Shown here piece by piece: positions 1-5,629 of a stretch of DNA of 7,128 nucleotides. The position numbers and the translations under genes were made by a program. Location: NCBI GenBank assembly GCA_964617105.1, contig CAZTWC010000047.1, forward strand, positions 11,321 through 18,448. Reading direction: 5' to 3'. The notes beneath the pieces are model-generated. The model worked only from the letters and a program-made list of their open reading frames with translations. It was not told where the DNA came from and did no database searches. This stretch comes from CAZTWC01 sp964617105 [NCBI: uncultured Myxococcia bacterium] (lineage in GTDB: Bacteria > CAZTWC01). Within the stretch, counting starts at the first letter, position 1, and each line of letters starts with the position of its first letter.

Positions 1-261
1 GCCCTGGTTAAAACTTTTGGAAAAAATCATGTTTTAATTTCCGATTTAAATAAACTCAACATTGATAAATTAAAATTTGGAATAAAAATCCTGGATGGCA
101 ACACCATGAACAGTTTTCTAGTTGAAAACTCTGAGTTAACCATTATTACCGGAACCACCCTGGTAAACGGCACTTTTGATGGTATCTGGAAATCCATTGA
201 CAACTACCAAAAAAAGTATATGATTTTTGGTGTAAGTGCTGTGGAGGCTGAAAAACTGTAA
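1..261 (+). CDS. C-terminal part of a DUF364-type (putative heavy-metal chelation, Rossmann-like) protein, 5' end outside window
   Basis: The frame is open from the first base to a TAA at 259-261, giving the last 86 residues of a longer protein. The segment TIITGTTLVNGTFDGIW (roughly residues 49-65 of the fragment) resembles the conserved C-terminal stretch of DUF364 proteins, where a Gly-Thr/Ser-x-x-Val-Asn-Gly-Thr motif follows a beta strand. The closing MIFGVSAVEAEKL resembles the family's final strand-turn-helix. Members of that family are annotated as putative heavy-metal chelation proteins with a Rossmann-like fold, and their biochemical role is poorly defined. It lies 70 bp upstream of the MNT gene, separated by a hairpin, so it probably belongs to a different transcription unit. 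The family call comes from a short fragment and could be wrong; that this is a real coding 3' end is more secure. Confidence 0.6.
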   Translation, partial: ALVKTFGKNHVLISDLNKLNIDKLKFGIKILDGNTMNSFLVENSELTIITGTTLVNGTFDGIWKSIDNYQKKYMIFGVSAVEAEKL

Positions 262-262
262 T

Positions 263-275
263 TGATTGATATAAA
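263..275 (+). repeat. 13-bp direct repeat, copy 1
   Basis: TGATTGATATAAA occurs here and again at 333-345. The two copies lie 70 bp apart on either side of the 279-312 hairpin. The second copy covers the start of the MNT gene. The arrangement could be a pair of regulator-binding half-sites or a chance repeat in AT-rich DNA. Confidence 0.35.
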
Positions 276-278
276 AAT

Positions 279-312
279 AGGTGACCGATTTCAACTGGCA
301 AATTGGTCACCT
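279..312. terminator. Hairpin between the DUF364-like gene and the MNT gene; possible terminator or operator
   Basis: The arms AGGTGACCGATTT (279-291) and AAATTGGTCACCT (300-312) pair over 13 positions with a single G-U wobble, around an 8-nt loop. It starts 18 bp after the stop of the upstream gene, which suits a terminator. There is no T-tract on the plus-strand 3' side. An A-rich run precedes the left arm, so a classical U-tail would exist only for transcription on the minus strand. A role as an operator for the MNT-HEPN pair is equally possible. Confidence 0.45.
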
Positions 313-331
313 GATGTTAACATAGCAATTT

Positions 332-646
332 ATGATTGATATAAACAAAATAAAACAAGTTGCAACCCGGATTGGAATTGAGACTAATGCCGAGCAAGTT
401 ATTTTGTTTGGATCTCATGCTCGTGGTGAAGCCCATGAAACTAGTGATGTAGACCTATTAATTATTGCTGAAAGTAATTTGCCTCGATTCAAACGCAGTC
501 GTAATTTATACAAACTGTTTCGGCCATATCCCTTTAGTATGGATCTGTTAGTTTATACACCACTCGAAGTTGAAAAAGGTAGAAATTCTGAACTCTCTTT
601 TGTATATACAGTATTAAAAGAAGGTAAAATCCTGTATGTCCGATAA
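332..646 (+). CDS. Minimal nucleotidyltransferase (MNT domain, MntA-like antitoxin type)
   Basis: This 104-residue protein has the size of a stand-alone MNT domain of the DNA polymerase beta superfamily. The motif GSHARGEAHETSDVD (residues 27-41) fits GSX10DXD exactly: Gly27-Ser28 bind the nucleotide, and Asp39 and Asp41 are the first two metal-binding carboxylates. Asp71 in SMDLLVYTP is the likely third, so the active site appears intact. In characterised MntA-HepT pairs, the MNT protein neutralises a HEPN toxin by adding AMP to it. The gene ends 11 bp inside the next gene, which encodes a HEPN protein, as is typical of these pairs. I see no good Shine-Dalgarno sequence before the ATG at 332, so initiation may be weak. 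The domain call is secure. The antitoxin role is inferred from the family and the partner gene. Confidence 0.88.
   Translation: MIDINKIKQVATRIGIETNAEQVILFGSHARGEAHETSDVDLLIIAESNLPRFKRSRNLYKLFRPYPFSMDLLVYTPLEVEKGRNSELSFVYTVLKEGKILYVR
333..345 (+). repeat. 13-bp direct repeat, copy 2 (overlaps the MNT start codon)
   Basis: This is an identical copy of the 263-275 sequence. It begins at the second base of the ATG at 332 and encodes the first residues of the MNT protein. If it binds a repressor, it would sit directly on the translation start region. Confidence 0.35.
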
Positions 647-1061
647 TCTAGAAATATCTAAACAATGGCTGCAAAAAGCGATGAATGATCTGCTTAATGC
701 AGATAATAATCTCAAATCGGAAATAGTCCCCTTTGACACGGTATGTTTTCATTGTCAACAGGCCGCTGAAAAATTATTAAAAGCCTACCTGGTAGGAAAA
801 GGACAAAAATACCCTTTTACTCACGATCTTTTTTTGCTTTTAGAGAAAATAGAGCCATTAAACAGTGACGTAAAAAAATTACGCGATTCATGCTCAATTC
901 TTATGCCATACGCAGTTGAGATTTGTTATCCTGATGACTGGTTTCTTCCCGCTGAAGAAGACGCAAAAGAGGCAAGAGAAGCTACAAACCAGGTATTGAA
1001 TTGGTTCAAGAATGCTCTTCCAGATATCTTTTTTGAGTTAAAAACCAAATGGAAAATATAG
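636..1061 (+). CDS. HEPN domain protein (HepT-like partner of the MNT protein)
   Basis: This 141-residue, mostly helical protein has the hallmarks of the HEPN family (PF05168 type). These are CFHCQQAAEKLLKAYLV (residues 37-53), THDL (62-65) and a later PYAVEICYPDDW (91-102), followed by a C-terminal helix rich in acidic and Ala residues (about 106-127). It overlaps the MNT gene by 11 bp, and an AGAAGG at 619-624 can serve as its ribosome binding site. HEPN proteins of toxin-antitoxin pairs are RNases that use an RX4-6H motif. Here Arg83 is not followed by His within that distance, and the Arg common in the 'RYP' position is Cys97 in ICYP. RNase activity is therefore doubtful. It may instead act in nucleotide or substrate binding for the MNT partner, or be a diverged toxin. 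The domain call is strong; the function is uncertain. Confidence 0.85.
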   Translation: MSDNLEISKQWLQKAMNDLLNADNNLKSEIVPFDTVCFHCQQAAEKLLKAYLVGKGQKYPFTHDLFLLLEKIEPLNSDVKKLRDSCSILMPYAVEICYPDDWFLPAEEDAKEAREATNQVLNWFKNALPDIFFELKTKWKI

Positions 1062-1085
1062 ATCACTGTCAATTGGAGATAGAAA

Positions 1086-1118
1086 ATGCTTATAAAATGG
1101 AAGAGACTGAAAAGATGA
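1086..1118 (+). other. Possible 10-codon leader ORF with ATGA overlap onto the next gene
   Basis: An ATG at 1086 follows a GGAG (1075-1078) at a 7-nt spacing. It opens a frame encoding the basic peptide MLIKWKRLKR. Its TGA at 1116-1118 overlaps the ATG at 1115 of the His/Cys-rich gene in an ATGA junction. This could couple translation of the downstream gene. It may equally be a chance ORF, since such short frames arise easily. Confidence 0.25.
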
Positions 1119-1561
1119 AATCCCGCCCATCCAAAAAATCGCCGCCATTTTTTATCCGGATGGGTATCGTTTTATTATCACTGATTTTTATGCAATGGTC
1201 TTTGGGGCCCATTCATTTTGTCCTTGAAGAACACCACTTTTGCCAGGTCCATAAAGAGTTTGAGCATTCCACCTATCATAAACATCATATCCAACCCGCT
1301 GAGTTAAAAAAACATTTTTCCAAATTTGAATACCCGGAATCTGCTGCATTTTCAAAGGTGGCGATTGATACTGAACTTCAACATCATCAATGCCAATTTC
1401 TGGCTCAACAAAACCAGCAATCTGCACCCCTAAATTATGGGTCTGTTTTTTCTCTGCTGGAGAAGAACCCGATCTGGATTAACCTTGCTCAATACTTCAA
1501 AATCTCTTCCATTGCCATCCTGGCATTGGCGCCCAAATTATCCCCACCAAAGATAGGTTAG
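1115..1561 (+). CDS. Small membrane-anchored His/Cys-rich protein of unknown function
   Basis: The protein is 148 residues from this start. A basic N-terminus (MKSRPSKKS) is followed by one hydrophobic segment (about residues 16-31) that could be a signal peptide or membrane anchor. The rest, presumably periplasmic, is rich in metal-liganding residues: HHFCQVHKEFEHS near residue 40, a YHKHH cluster near residue 55, and HHQC near residue 90. The C-terminus is a second weakly hydrophobic stretch ending LAPKLSPPKIG. I do not recognise a characterised family. Spaced His and Cys next to a metal-uptake cassette suggest metal binding or sensing in the periplasm, which is inference. The frame is open further upstream to an ATG at 1049 that overlaps the HEPN gene by 13 bp. 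I prefer 1115 because GGAAGAG (1099-1105) lies 9 nt before it, 1049 has no ribosome binding site, and the extra 22 residues would precede the export signal. It is followed by a 188-bp gap before the porin-like gene. Confidence 0.6.
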   Translation: MKSRPSKKSPPFFIRMGIVLLSLIFMQWSLGPIHFVLEEHHFCQVHKEFEHSTYHKHHIQPAELKKHFSKFEYPESAAFSKVAIDTELQHHQCQFLAQQNQQSAPLNYGSVFSLLEKNPIWINLAQYFKISSIAILALAPKLSPPKIG

Positions 1562-1749
1562 AACACCAATTCGAACATCTCCTGGGATGGGAATTGCTAA
1601 TTAGTTGCCTCCCGAACACTAACTTGGTAGCGAAAATGATTGCGGTTTCTTGTTGTGACTCGCGCTTCATTACCATTCATGGAGATTAAACTAATAATTG
1701 GCTAATTTGCAAAAAATCTTTGCGATATCAACTATATGGAGTGCATTAA
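1562..1749 (+). promoter_or_regulatory. Intergenic region upstream of the metal-uptake cassette; probable promoter and operator region
   Basis: This 188-bp stretch holds no convincing gene. At its left end, CAATTC (1567-1572) and GAATTG (1591-1596) can form a short imperfect hairpin with an inner CATCT/GGATG pair. It has no T-tract and is at best a weak terminator. At its right end, GCAAA (1709-1713) and TTTGC (1719-1723) form a 15-bp inverted repeat about 26 bp before the porin-like start codon, a reasonable operator position. A candidate -35 TTGGCT (1698-1703) with a poor -10 (TGCGAT, 1721-1726) would enclose that repeat. GGAG (1738-1741) is a good ribosome binding site for the ATG at 1750. 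I do not see a clear match to known Zur boxes. Confidence 0.4.
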
Positions 1750-3120
1750 ATGACCAAAAAACTTGTTGTTTTAACAATATTTTTAATCTATTTTATCAAT
1801 TTTAATCTTTTGGCCCACTCACAAGATAAAGAAACAGAAGAACTGGAAAAACTTCGTCAAGAGGCGTTGACCCAGAGCGCTCTGGCGGAAGCCATTGCAA
1901 CGGACGAAAATCAGTCGGAATCACTGGTAAGTTTTATCAGCGGCCAGCGTTCATTACAGGCCATAAATCCGGAAATCAGCATTGTGGGTGATGGATTTGC
2001 CAAATTTCATTTGCAGAGAGATGACTGGGATTACCGTTCTCCAGTCGACCGAAACGGCGCTTTTTTACGGGTTTTGGGATTTCATTTTCAAGCAAATCTC
2101 GATCCCTACTCCTGGACCAAGATATGTGTCGGAGTAACCCCAACCGGGGTGGCACTGGGAGAAGCATATATGACCTGGAACAGTATATTGCCCAGGCTCT
2201 CTTTGACTATTGGAAAATTCAGACAGCAATTCGGGATTGTAAATCGCTGGCATGTGCCAGGACTGGATCAGTTTGATTTTCCCCTGGCCATGACTACAAT
2301 TTTAGGGGGGAGCGGACTAACTCAAACCGGCTTCTCCTTTGAATGGCTGATGCCTGAATTATGGGCCCATGCCAATGTTTTAACCCTGCAGGTGACCAAT
2401 GGTGAAAACCCGCACCTGTTTGCTGGTAATTATTTTACCATTCCCAGTGTCTTGGCCCATTTAAAAAATTATTATGACCTCAATGAGAGTACCTATCTGG
2501 AATTAGGATTAACCGGAATGGTTGGTTTCAATAACCATAAAGGCAAATCAACCGATGAAACCCTTCAGCCTACAACTACGCACCAGCACCTGGTGGCAGA
2601 AGACTCAGAGCATCATGATGAGGGTAATGATCATAACACCAATCTTGCTGGCAGCAAAACTGCTGAGCATCATGAAATCATTGACCAGGATAGGCGGAAA
2701 ACTCTGTTGGGGGGAATCGACCTGACCTTAAATTGGGAGCCTCTAAAACAGGCAAAATACCATTCTTTGACTTTCAGAAATGAACTCTATTATGCCTATA
2801 AAGAGCAGGAACCGACCGCTGTAAATCATCATGGCGATCCTGTAAAAGCCTATGGATTCTATTCATATCTCCATTACCGGATTAATGAAAATTGGGAAAT
2901 GGGAGTTCGTTACGATTTTACCCAACCCTTTGCCTTAAATAACAGTGAAAAGTACCTTTGGCAGGTTATGCCCTATTTGAACTGGTGGCAAAGTCACTGG
3001 GTTCGGTTAAGGCTCCACTATATGCATAAAGATGGACACAAAATTGGACAGAGACCGGATGATCTGGTGTTGCTGCAGATAACTTGGGCAGTTGGACCGC
3101 ATAAGCATGAGCGGTATTAA
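1750..3120 (+). CDS. Outer-membrane porin-like beta-barrel protein with a His-rich loop, probable metal uptake
   Basis: The 456-residue product starts with a signal peptide (hydrophobic residues 5-22, cleavage likely near LAHS-QDK). A short charged helical stretch (26-48) follows, then LQAINPEISIVGDGF (69-83), which resembles the first barrel strand of a family of uncharacterised outer-membrane proteins. The rest is a series of alternating, aromatic-rich strands typical of barrels, such as ARG/Tyr-bounded YGFYSYLHYRINENWEMG (368-385). It ends LVLLQITWAVGPHKHERY, a plausible terminal strand with an aromatic last residue. Residues 263-308 form a hydrophilic insert with eight His, including HQH, EHHDEGNDH and EHH, probably an extracellular or periplasmic loop that binds metal. 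GGAG at 1738-1741 supports the start. It lies 31 bp ahead of the binding-protein gene, implying co-transcription. Role in zinc (or other divalent metal) entry is inferred from the His loop and neighbours. A phosphate-porin-like or structural role cannot be excluded. Confidence 0.72.
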   Translation: MTKKLVVLTIFLIYFINFNLLAHSQDKETEELEKLRQEALTQSALAEAIATDENQSESLVSFISGQRSLQAINPEISIVGDGFAKFHLQRDDWDYRSPVDRNGAFLRVLGFHFQANLDPYSWTKICVGVTPTGVALGEAYMTWNSILPRLSLTIGKFRQQFGIVNRWHVPGLDQFDFPLAMTTILGGSGLTQTGFSFEWLMPELWAHANVLTLQVTNGENPHLFAGNYFTIPSVLAHLKNYYDLNESTYLELGLTGMVGFNNHKGKSTDETLQPTTTHQHLVAEDSEHHDEGNDHNTNLAGSKTAEHHEIIDQDRRKTLLGGIDLTLNWEPLKQAKYHSLTFRNELYYAYKEQEPTAVNHHGDPVKAYGFYSYLHYRINENWEMGVRYDFTQPFALNNSEKYLWQVMPYLNWWQSHWVRLRLHYMHKDGHKIGQRPDDLVLLQITWAVGPHKHERY

Positions 3121-3151
3121 TAAAAGATAAAGAAAAAGAAAAGGAGATATA

Positions 3152-4204
3152 ATGAAAATTTTAAAAGCCCTTGCCAATATGCTGGCAATACTAACTTTAG
3201 TCTTAATTTTTGGCGCCTCTTTGGGATATGCCAAACCCAAATATCCGTTAAAAGTGGTAACCACCCTGTCCGGTTATGCTTCCATAGCCAAAATGGTGGG
3301 GGGAGATAAGGTTAAAGTAGATTATTTTGTCCAGGGATACCAGGACCCCCATTTTGTCAGGCCCAAACCCAGTCTGGCCAATAAACTGCCGGATGCGGAT
3401 CTCTTTGTCAGCACCGGGCTCGATTTGGAATTATGGGCGCCCACTTTGGTTGATCTTTCCGGCAACAAAAATATACGAAGCGGCCAGGAAGGATATGTTT
3501 CTGCCTCTTACGGGATAAAGATGAGGGAAAAACCTCAGGTGTTCAATCGCAGTGAAGGTGGCGTTCATATTTATGGCAATCCCCATATTCAAAACAATCC
3601 TATTAATGGCAAAGTAATTGCCGGCAATATTGTTGGGGGTTTAAAGAAAATAGATCCGGAAAATTCCCAATATTATCAGCAAAAATTAAACGATTTTGAA
3701 GATGAGATAGACCGGCGTCTTTTTGGCGAAAAACTGGTTAAACTGTTGGGAGGAAAGACTCTCACCAAACTGGCTTTATCGGGCAGATTGATTAAATTTT
3801 TAAAGACCAAAAACTATCAGGGCAAACCCCTGATTGACAGGTTGGGAGGTTGGCTGAAACAGGCTATGGTCTTTAGAGATAAAAAGATTATTGGCTACCA
3901 CAAAAACTGGACCTATTTTAATCAATTATTTGGATTGAAAATGGTGGATTACGTGGAGCCCAAACCAGGAATACCGCCTTCACCCAAACATGTTGAAACC
4001 GTTATAAACAAAATGCAGAAAAATAGCATCAAAGTAATATTGGCTGCCAATTATTTTGATGAAAATCAGGTAAGAACCATAGCCAGGAGAGTGGGGGCTA
4101 AAGTAGCTTTTGTAGGAATGGATGTCAATGGAGTCAAAGAGGCCTCTGACTTTTTTAAATTGTTCGACCATATTATTGGCGAACTGGTTATCGCCTGTAA
4201 ATAA
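3152..4204 (+). CDS. Periplasmic metal-binding protein of an ABC transporter (ZnuA/TroA-like, cluster A-I)
   Basis: The 350-residue precursor has a clear signal peptide (residues 1-27, ending SLGYA) and a strong ribosome binding site, AAGGAG, 5 nt before the ATG. The fold markers of cluster A-I metal-binding proteins are in order: VVTTLSGYASIAKMVGGDKV (residues 35-54), DPHFVRPKPS (65-74), DLFVSTGLDLELW (83-95), GNPHIQNNP (142-150), KIDPENSQYYQQKL (166-179), IGYHKNWTYFNQLFGL (247-262) and VEPKPGIPPSPKHV (268-281). Likely metal ligands are His67, His139 or His145, His250 and perhaps Asp324. These suit zinc or manganese; with the His-rich neighbours, zinc is favoured. Compared with classical ZnuA it lacks the His-rich mobile loop. 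It has an extra segment of about 50 residues (190-240) between the long helix and the third His. It would deliver metal to the permeases encoded immediately downstream. Confidence 0.9.
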   Translation: MKILKALANMLAILTLVLIFGASLGYAKPKYPLKVVTTLSGYASIAKMVGGDKVKVDYFVQGYQDPHFVRPKPSLANKLPDADLFVSTGLDLELWAPTLVDLSGNKNIRSGQEGYVSASYGIKMREKPQVFNRSEGGVHIYGNPHIQNNPINGKVIAGNIVGGLKKIDPENSQYYQQKLNDFEDEIDRRLFGEKLVKLLGGKTLTKLALSGRLIKFLKTKNYQGKPLIDRLGGWLKQAMVFRDKKIIGYHKNWTYFNQLFGLKMVDYVEPKPGIPPSPKHVETVINKMQKNSIKVILAANYFDENQVRTIARRVGAKVAFVGMDVNGVKEASDFFKLFDHIIGELVIACK

Positions 4205-4213
4205 AGCAAAAAA

Positions 4214-5626
4214 ATGGAAAATATCACCATCAACGATTTAATGTTAACCGCTTTTTTTGAGTGCCTGGTGCTGGTGGGCATTCACTCTTATCTCGGTTTA
4301 CATGTAATCAGGCGCAAAGTAATATTTGTAGATCTTGCCCTGGCCCAGATGGCGGTGTTAGGCGCCACTGTTGGGATAATAATTTTTAATTTCCATCCCA
4401 CTTCCTGGGCAACCTATATTTTTTCGCTCATTTTCACTATTGTGGGGGCGATTTTATTTTCTCTGACCAGGTTGAGAGATGAAAGAGTTCCCCAGGAAGC
4501 AATAATTGGTCTGTTTTATGCCATAGCCGCTGCTGTGGCTATTTTGCTGATTACCCAAAATGACGCTAAAGCCTTAAAAAAAATAATGACCGGAAATCTG
4601 CTCTTTTTGGATTGGCCGGTAATAATCAAAGCTGCGGTTATCTATTCTATCATCGGAATTTTTCACTATATTTTTCGCCGCAAGTTTATACTTATTTCCG
4701 AAAATCCTCAAAAAGCCTGGCAAAAAGGGATAAATGTCCGTTTATGGGATTTTCTCTTTTACCTCTCCTTTGGGGTGGTGATCTCAATCTCGGTTGATAC
4801 TGCCGGAGTTTTACTGGTGTTTGTCTTTCTGGTGGCTCCAGCCATTATCGCCATGCTTATTACTAATATTCTTTTCTACCAACTGATAATCGGCTGGACT
4901 CTGGGGACCCTGGTCAGTTTTTCCGGACTTTTAGTTTCATTTTTCGGCAATCTGCCCAGTGGGCCGGTGGTGGTCTGCATCTATGGCCTGGTCATGGTGT
5001 TGCTGCTTATGATTATTCATGTGGCCAGAGCAAAACACCCTTTAAAGGCATTATTAAAAGTAGCCTCTTATACATTTTTATCAGCCGCCATATTTTTCGG
5101 CTTTATTTACGGCGCAGGCGCTATTTTTCCCCATCATCGTCATGTCGGCCACCAGCATGCCAAACCTGATCACCATAGTCCTGACCATCACGATCACAGT
5201 AAGACACATGGTGCAGATCAGCACCATAACCACCGTGGTCATAGCGAAGGTGATAAAAAATCTGTAGAAGATATATTTCAGCAATTGGAAAATATGCCCT
5301 ATGACCAGCAGGTAAGCACCATCAACAAGATATCCAAGAGTCAAGTTAACCAACTCATCCCACTCTTAAATAAGAGTGAGGATGATGAATTGAAAATTTT
5401 AGTGATTAAAAGAGTGCTGGAATTTGACCAATATCTGGGGATAAAATTTATTATCAATTTGCTGGAACAATCCCAATTTCCCTTTGTGCGCAGTGAACTC
5501 CTTCAAATACTGACCGGTACCAGCAATCAGAATTTTGGTTATGATCCGGAAAAAAATAGTAAATCCAATGAAATCCCCCTTGACAAGATAAAAAACTGGG
5601 CCCAGACCATAAAAGGGAGGGATTAA
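4214..5626 (+). CDS. ZnuB-like metal ABC permease fused to a His-rich segment and a HEAT-like C-terminal domain
   Basis: Residues 1-305 form a metal ABC permease of the ZnuB/ABC-3 family with several hydrophobic helices, including IFVDLALAQMAVLGATVG (37-54), VPQEAIIGLFYA (92-103), the probable coupling loop ISENPQKAWQKGINVRLWD (161-179), and TAGVLLVFVFLVAPAIIAML (196-215). Family members usually end near residue 270-300. Here an extra membrane helix (about 284-305) leads into a segment with 15 His between residues 307 and 343. A soluble helical domain follows (about 350-470): VNQLIPLLNKSEDDELKILV and FPFVRSELLQILTG look like HEAT helices, and the ending with FGYDP and KIKNWAQ resembles the tail of many HEAT-repeat proteins. 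Counting helices from the cytoplasmic coupling loop places the His segment and the repeat domain in the periplasm (inference). The gene starts 9 bp after the binding-protein gene without a clear ribosome binding site, so coupled translation is likely. Confidence 0.88.
   Translation: MENITINDLMLTAFFECLVLVGIHSYLGLHVIRRKVIFVDLALAQMAVLGATVGIIIFNFHPTSWATYIFSLIFTIVGAILFSLTRLRDERVPQEAIIGLFYAIAAAVAILLITQNDAKALKKIMTGNLLFLDWPVIIKAAVIYSIIGIFHYIFRRKFILISENPQKAWQKGINVRLWDFLFYLSFGVVISISVDTAGVLLVFVFLVAPAIIAMLITNILFYQLIIGWTLGTLVSFSGLLVSFFGNLPSGPVVVCIYGLVMVLLLMIIHVARAKHPLKALLKVASYTFLSAAIFFGFIYGAGAIFPHHRHVGHQHAKPDHHSPDHHDHSKTHGADQHHNHRGHSEGDKKSVEDIFQQLENMPYDQQVSTINKISKSQVNQLIPLLNKSEDDELKILVIKRVLEFDQYLGIKFIINLLEQSQFPFVRSELLQILTGTSNQNFGYDPEKNSKSNEIPLDKIKNWAQTIKGRD
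5132..5242 (+). other. His-rich linker coding segment within the first permease
   Basis: This segment encodes residues 307-343 of the first permease. It has fifteen His, mixed with Asp, Lys, Gly and Ser, in short clusters such as PHHRHVGHQH, DHHSPDHHDH and DQHHNHRGH. Such low-complexity His runs bind zinc, nickel or copper in many transport proteins. It joins the last membrane helix to the helical-repeat domain, so it could collect metal beside the pore or gate transport by metal load. The second permease has no counterpart. Confidence 0.75.
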
Positions 5627-5629
5627 GGA

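Noticed and set aside
1188-1427. Open frame on the minus strand inside the His/Cys-rich gene
   Set aside because: It lies entirely opposite a better-supported gene, has no recognisable motif, and fits a shadow frame.
1562-1749. Zur box upstream of the cassette
   Set aside because: I looked for the TGTTATA-type and TCGTAAT-type palindromes and found no convincing match; only an unrelated GCAAA/TTTGC repeat is present.
2522-2725. Plus-strand frame inside the His-rich part of the porin-like gene
   Set aside because: It is an out-of-frame reading of the His-rich codons, with no ribosome binding site and no family resemblance.
5132-5242. His-rich stretch considered as a tandem DNA repeat or short CRISPR-like array
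   Set aside because: The units vary in spacing and sequence and are explained by His codons in a coding frame; no repeat-spacer periodicity is present.
5081-5353. Minus-strand frame opposite the His-rich linker, rich in Met and Val
   Set aside because: CAT/CAC His codons read as Met/Val codons on the other strand, so the apparent hydrophobic protein is a composition artefact.
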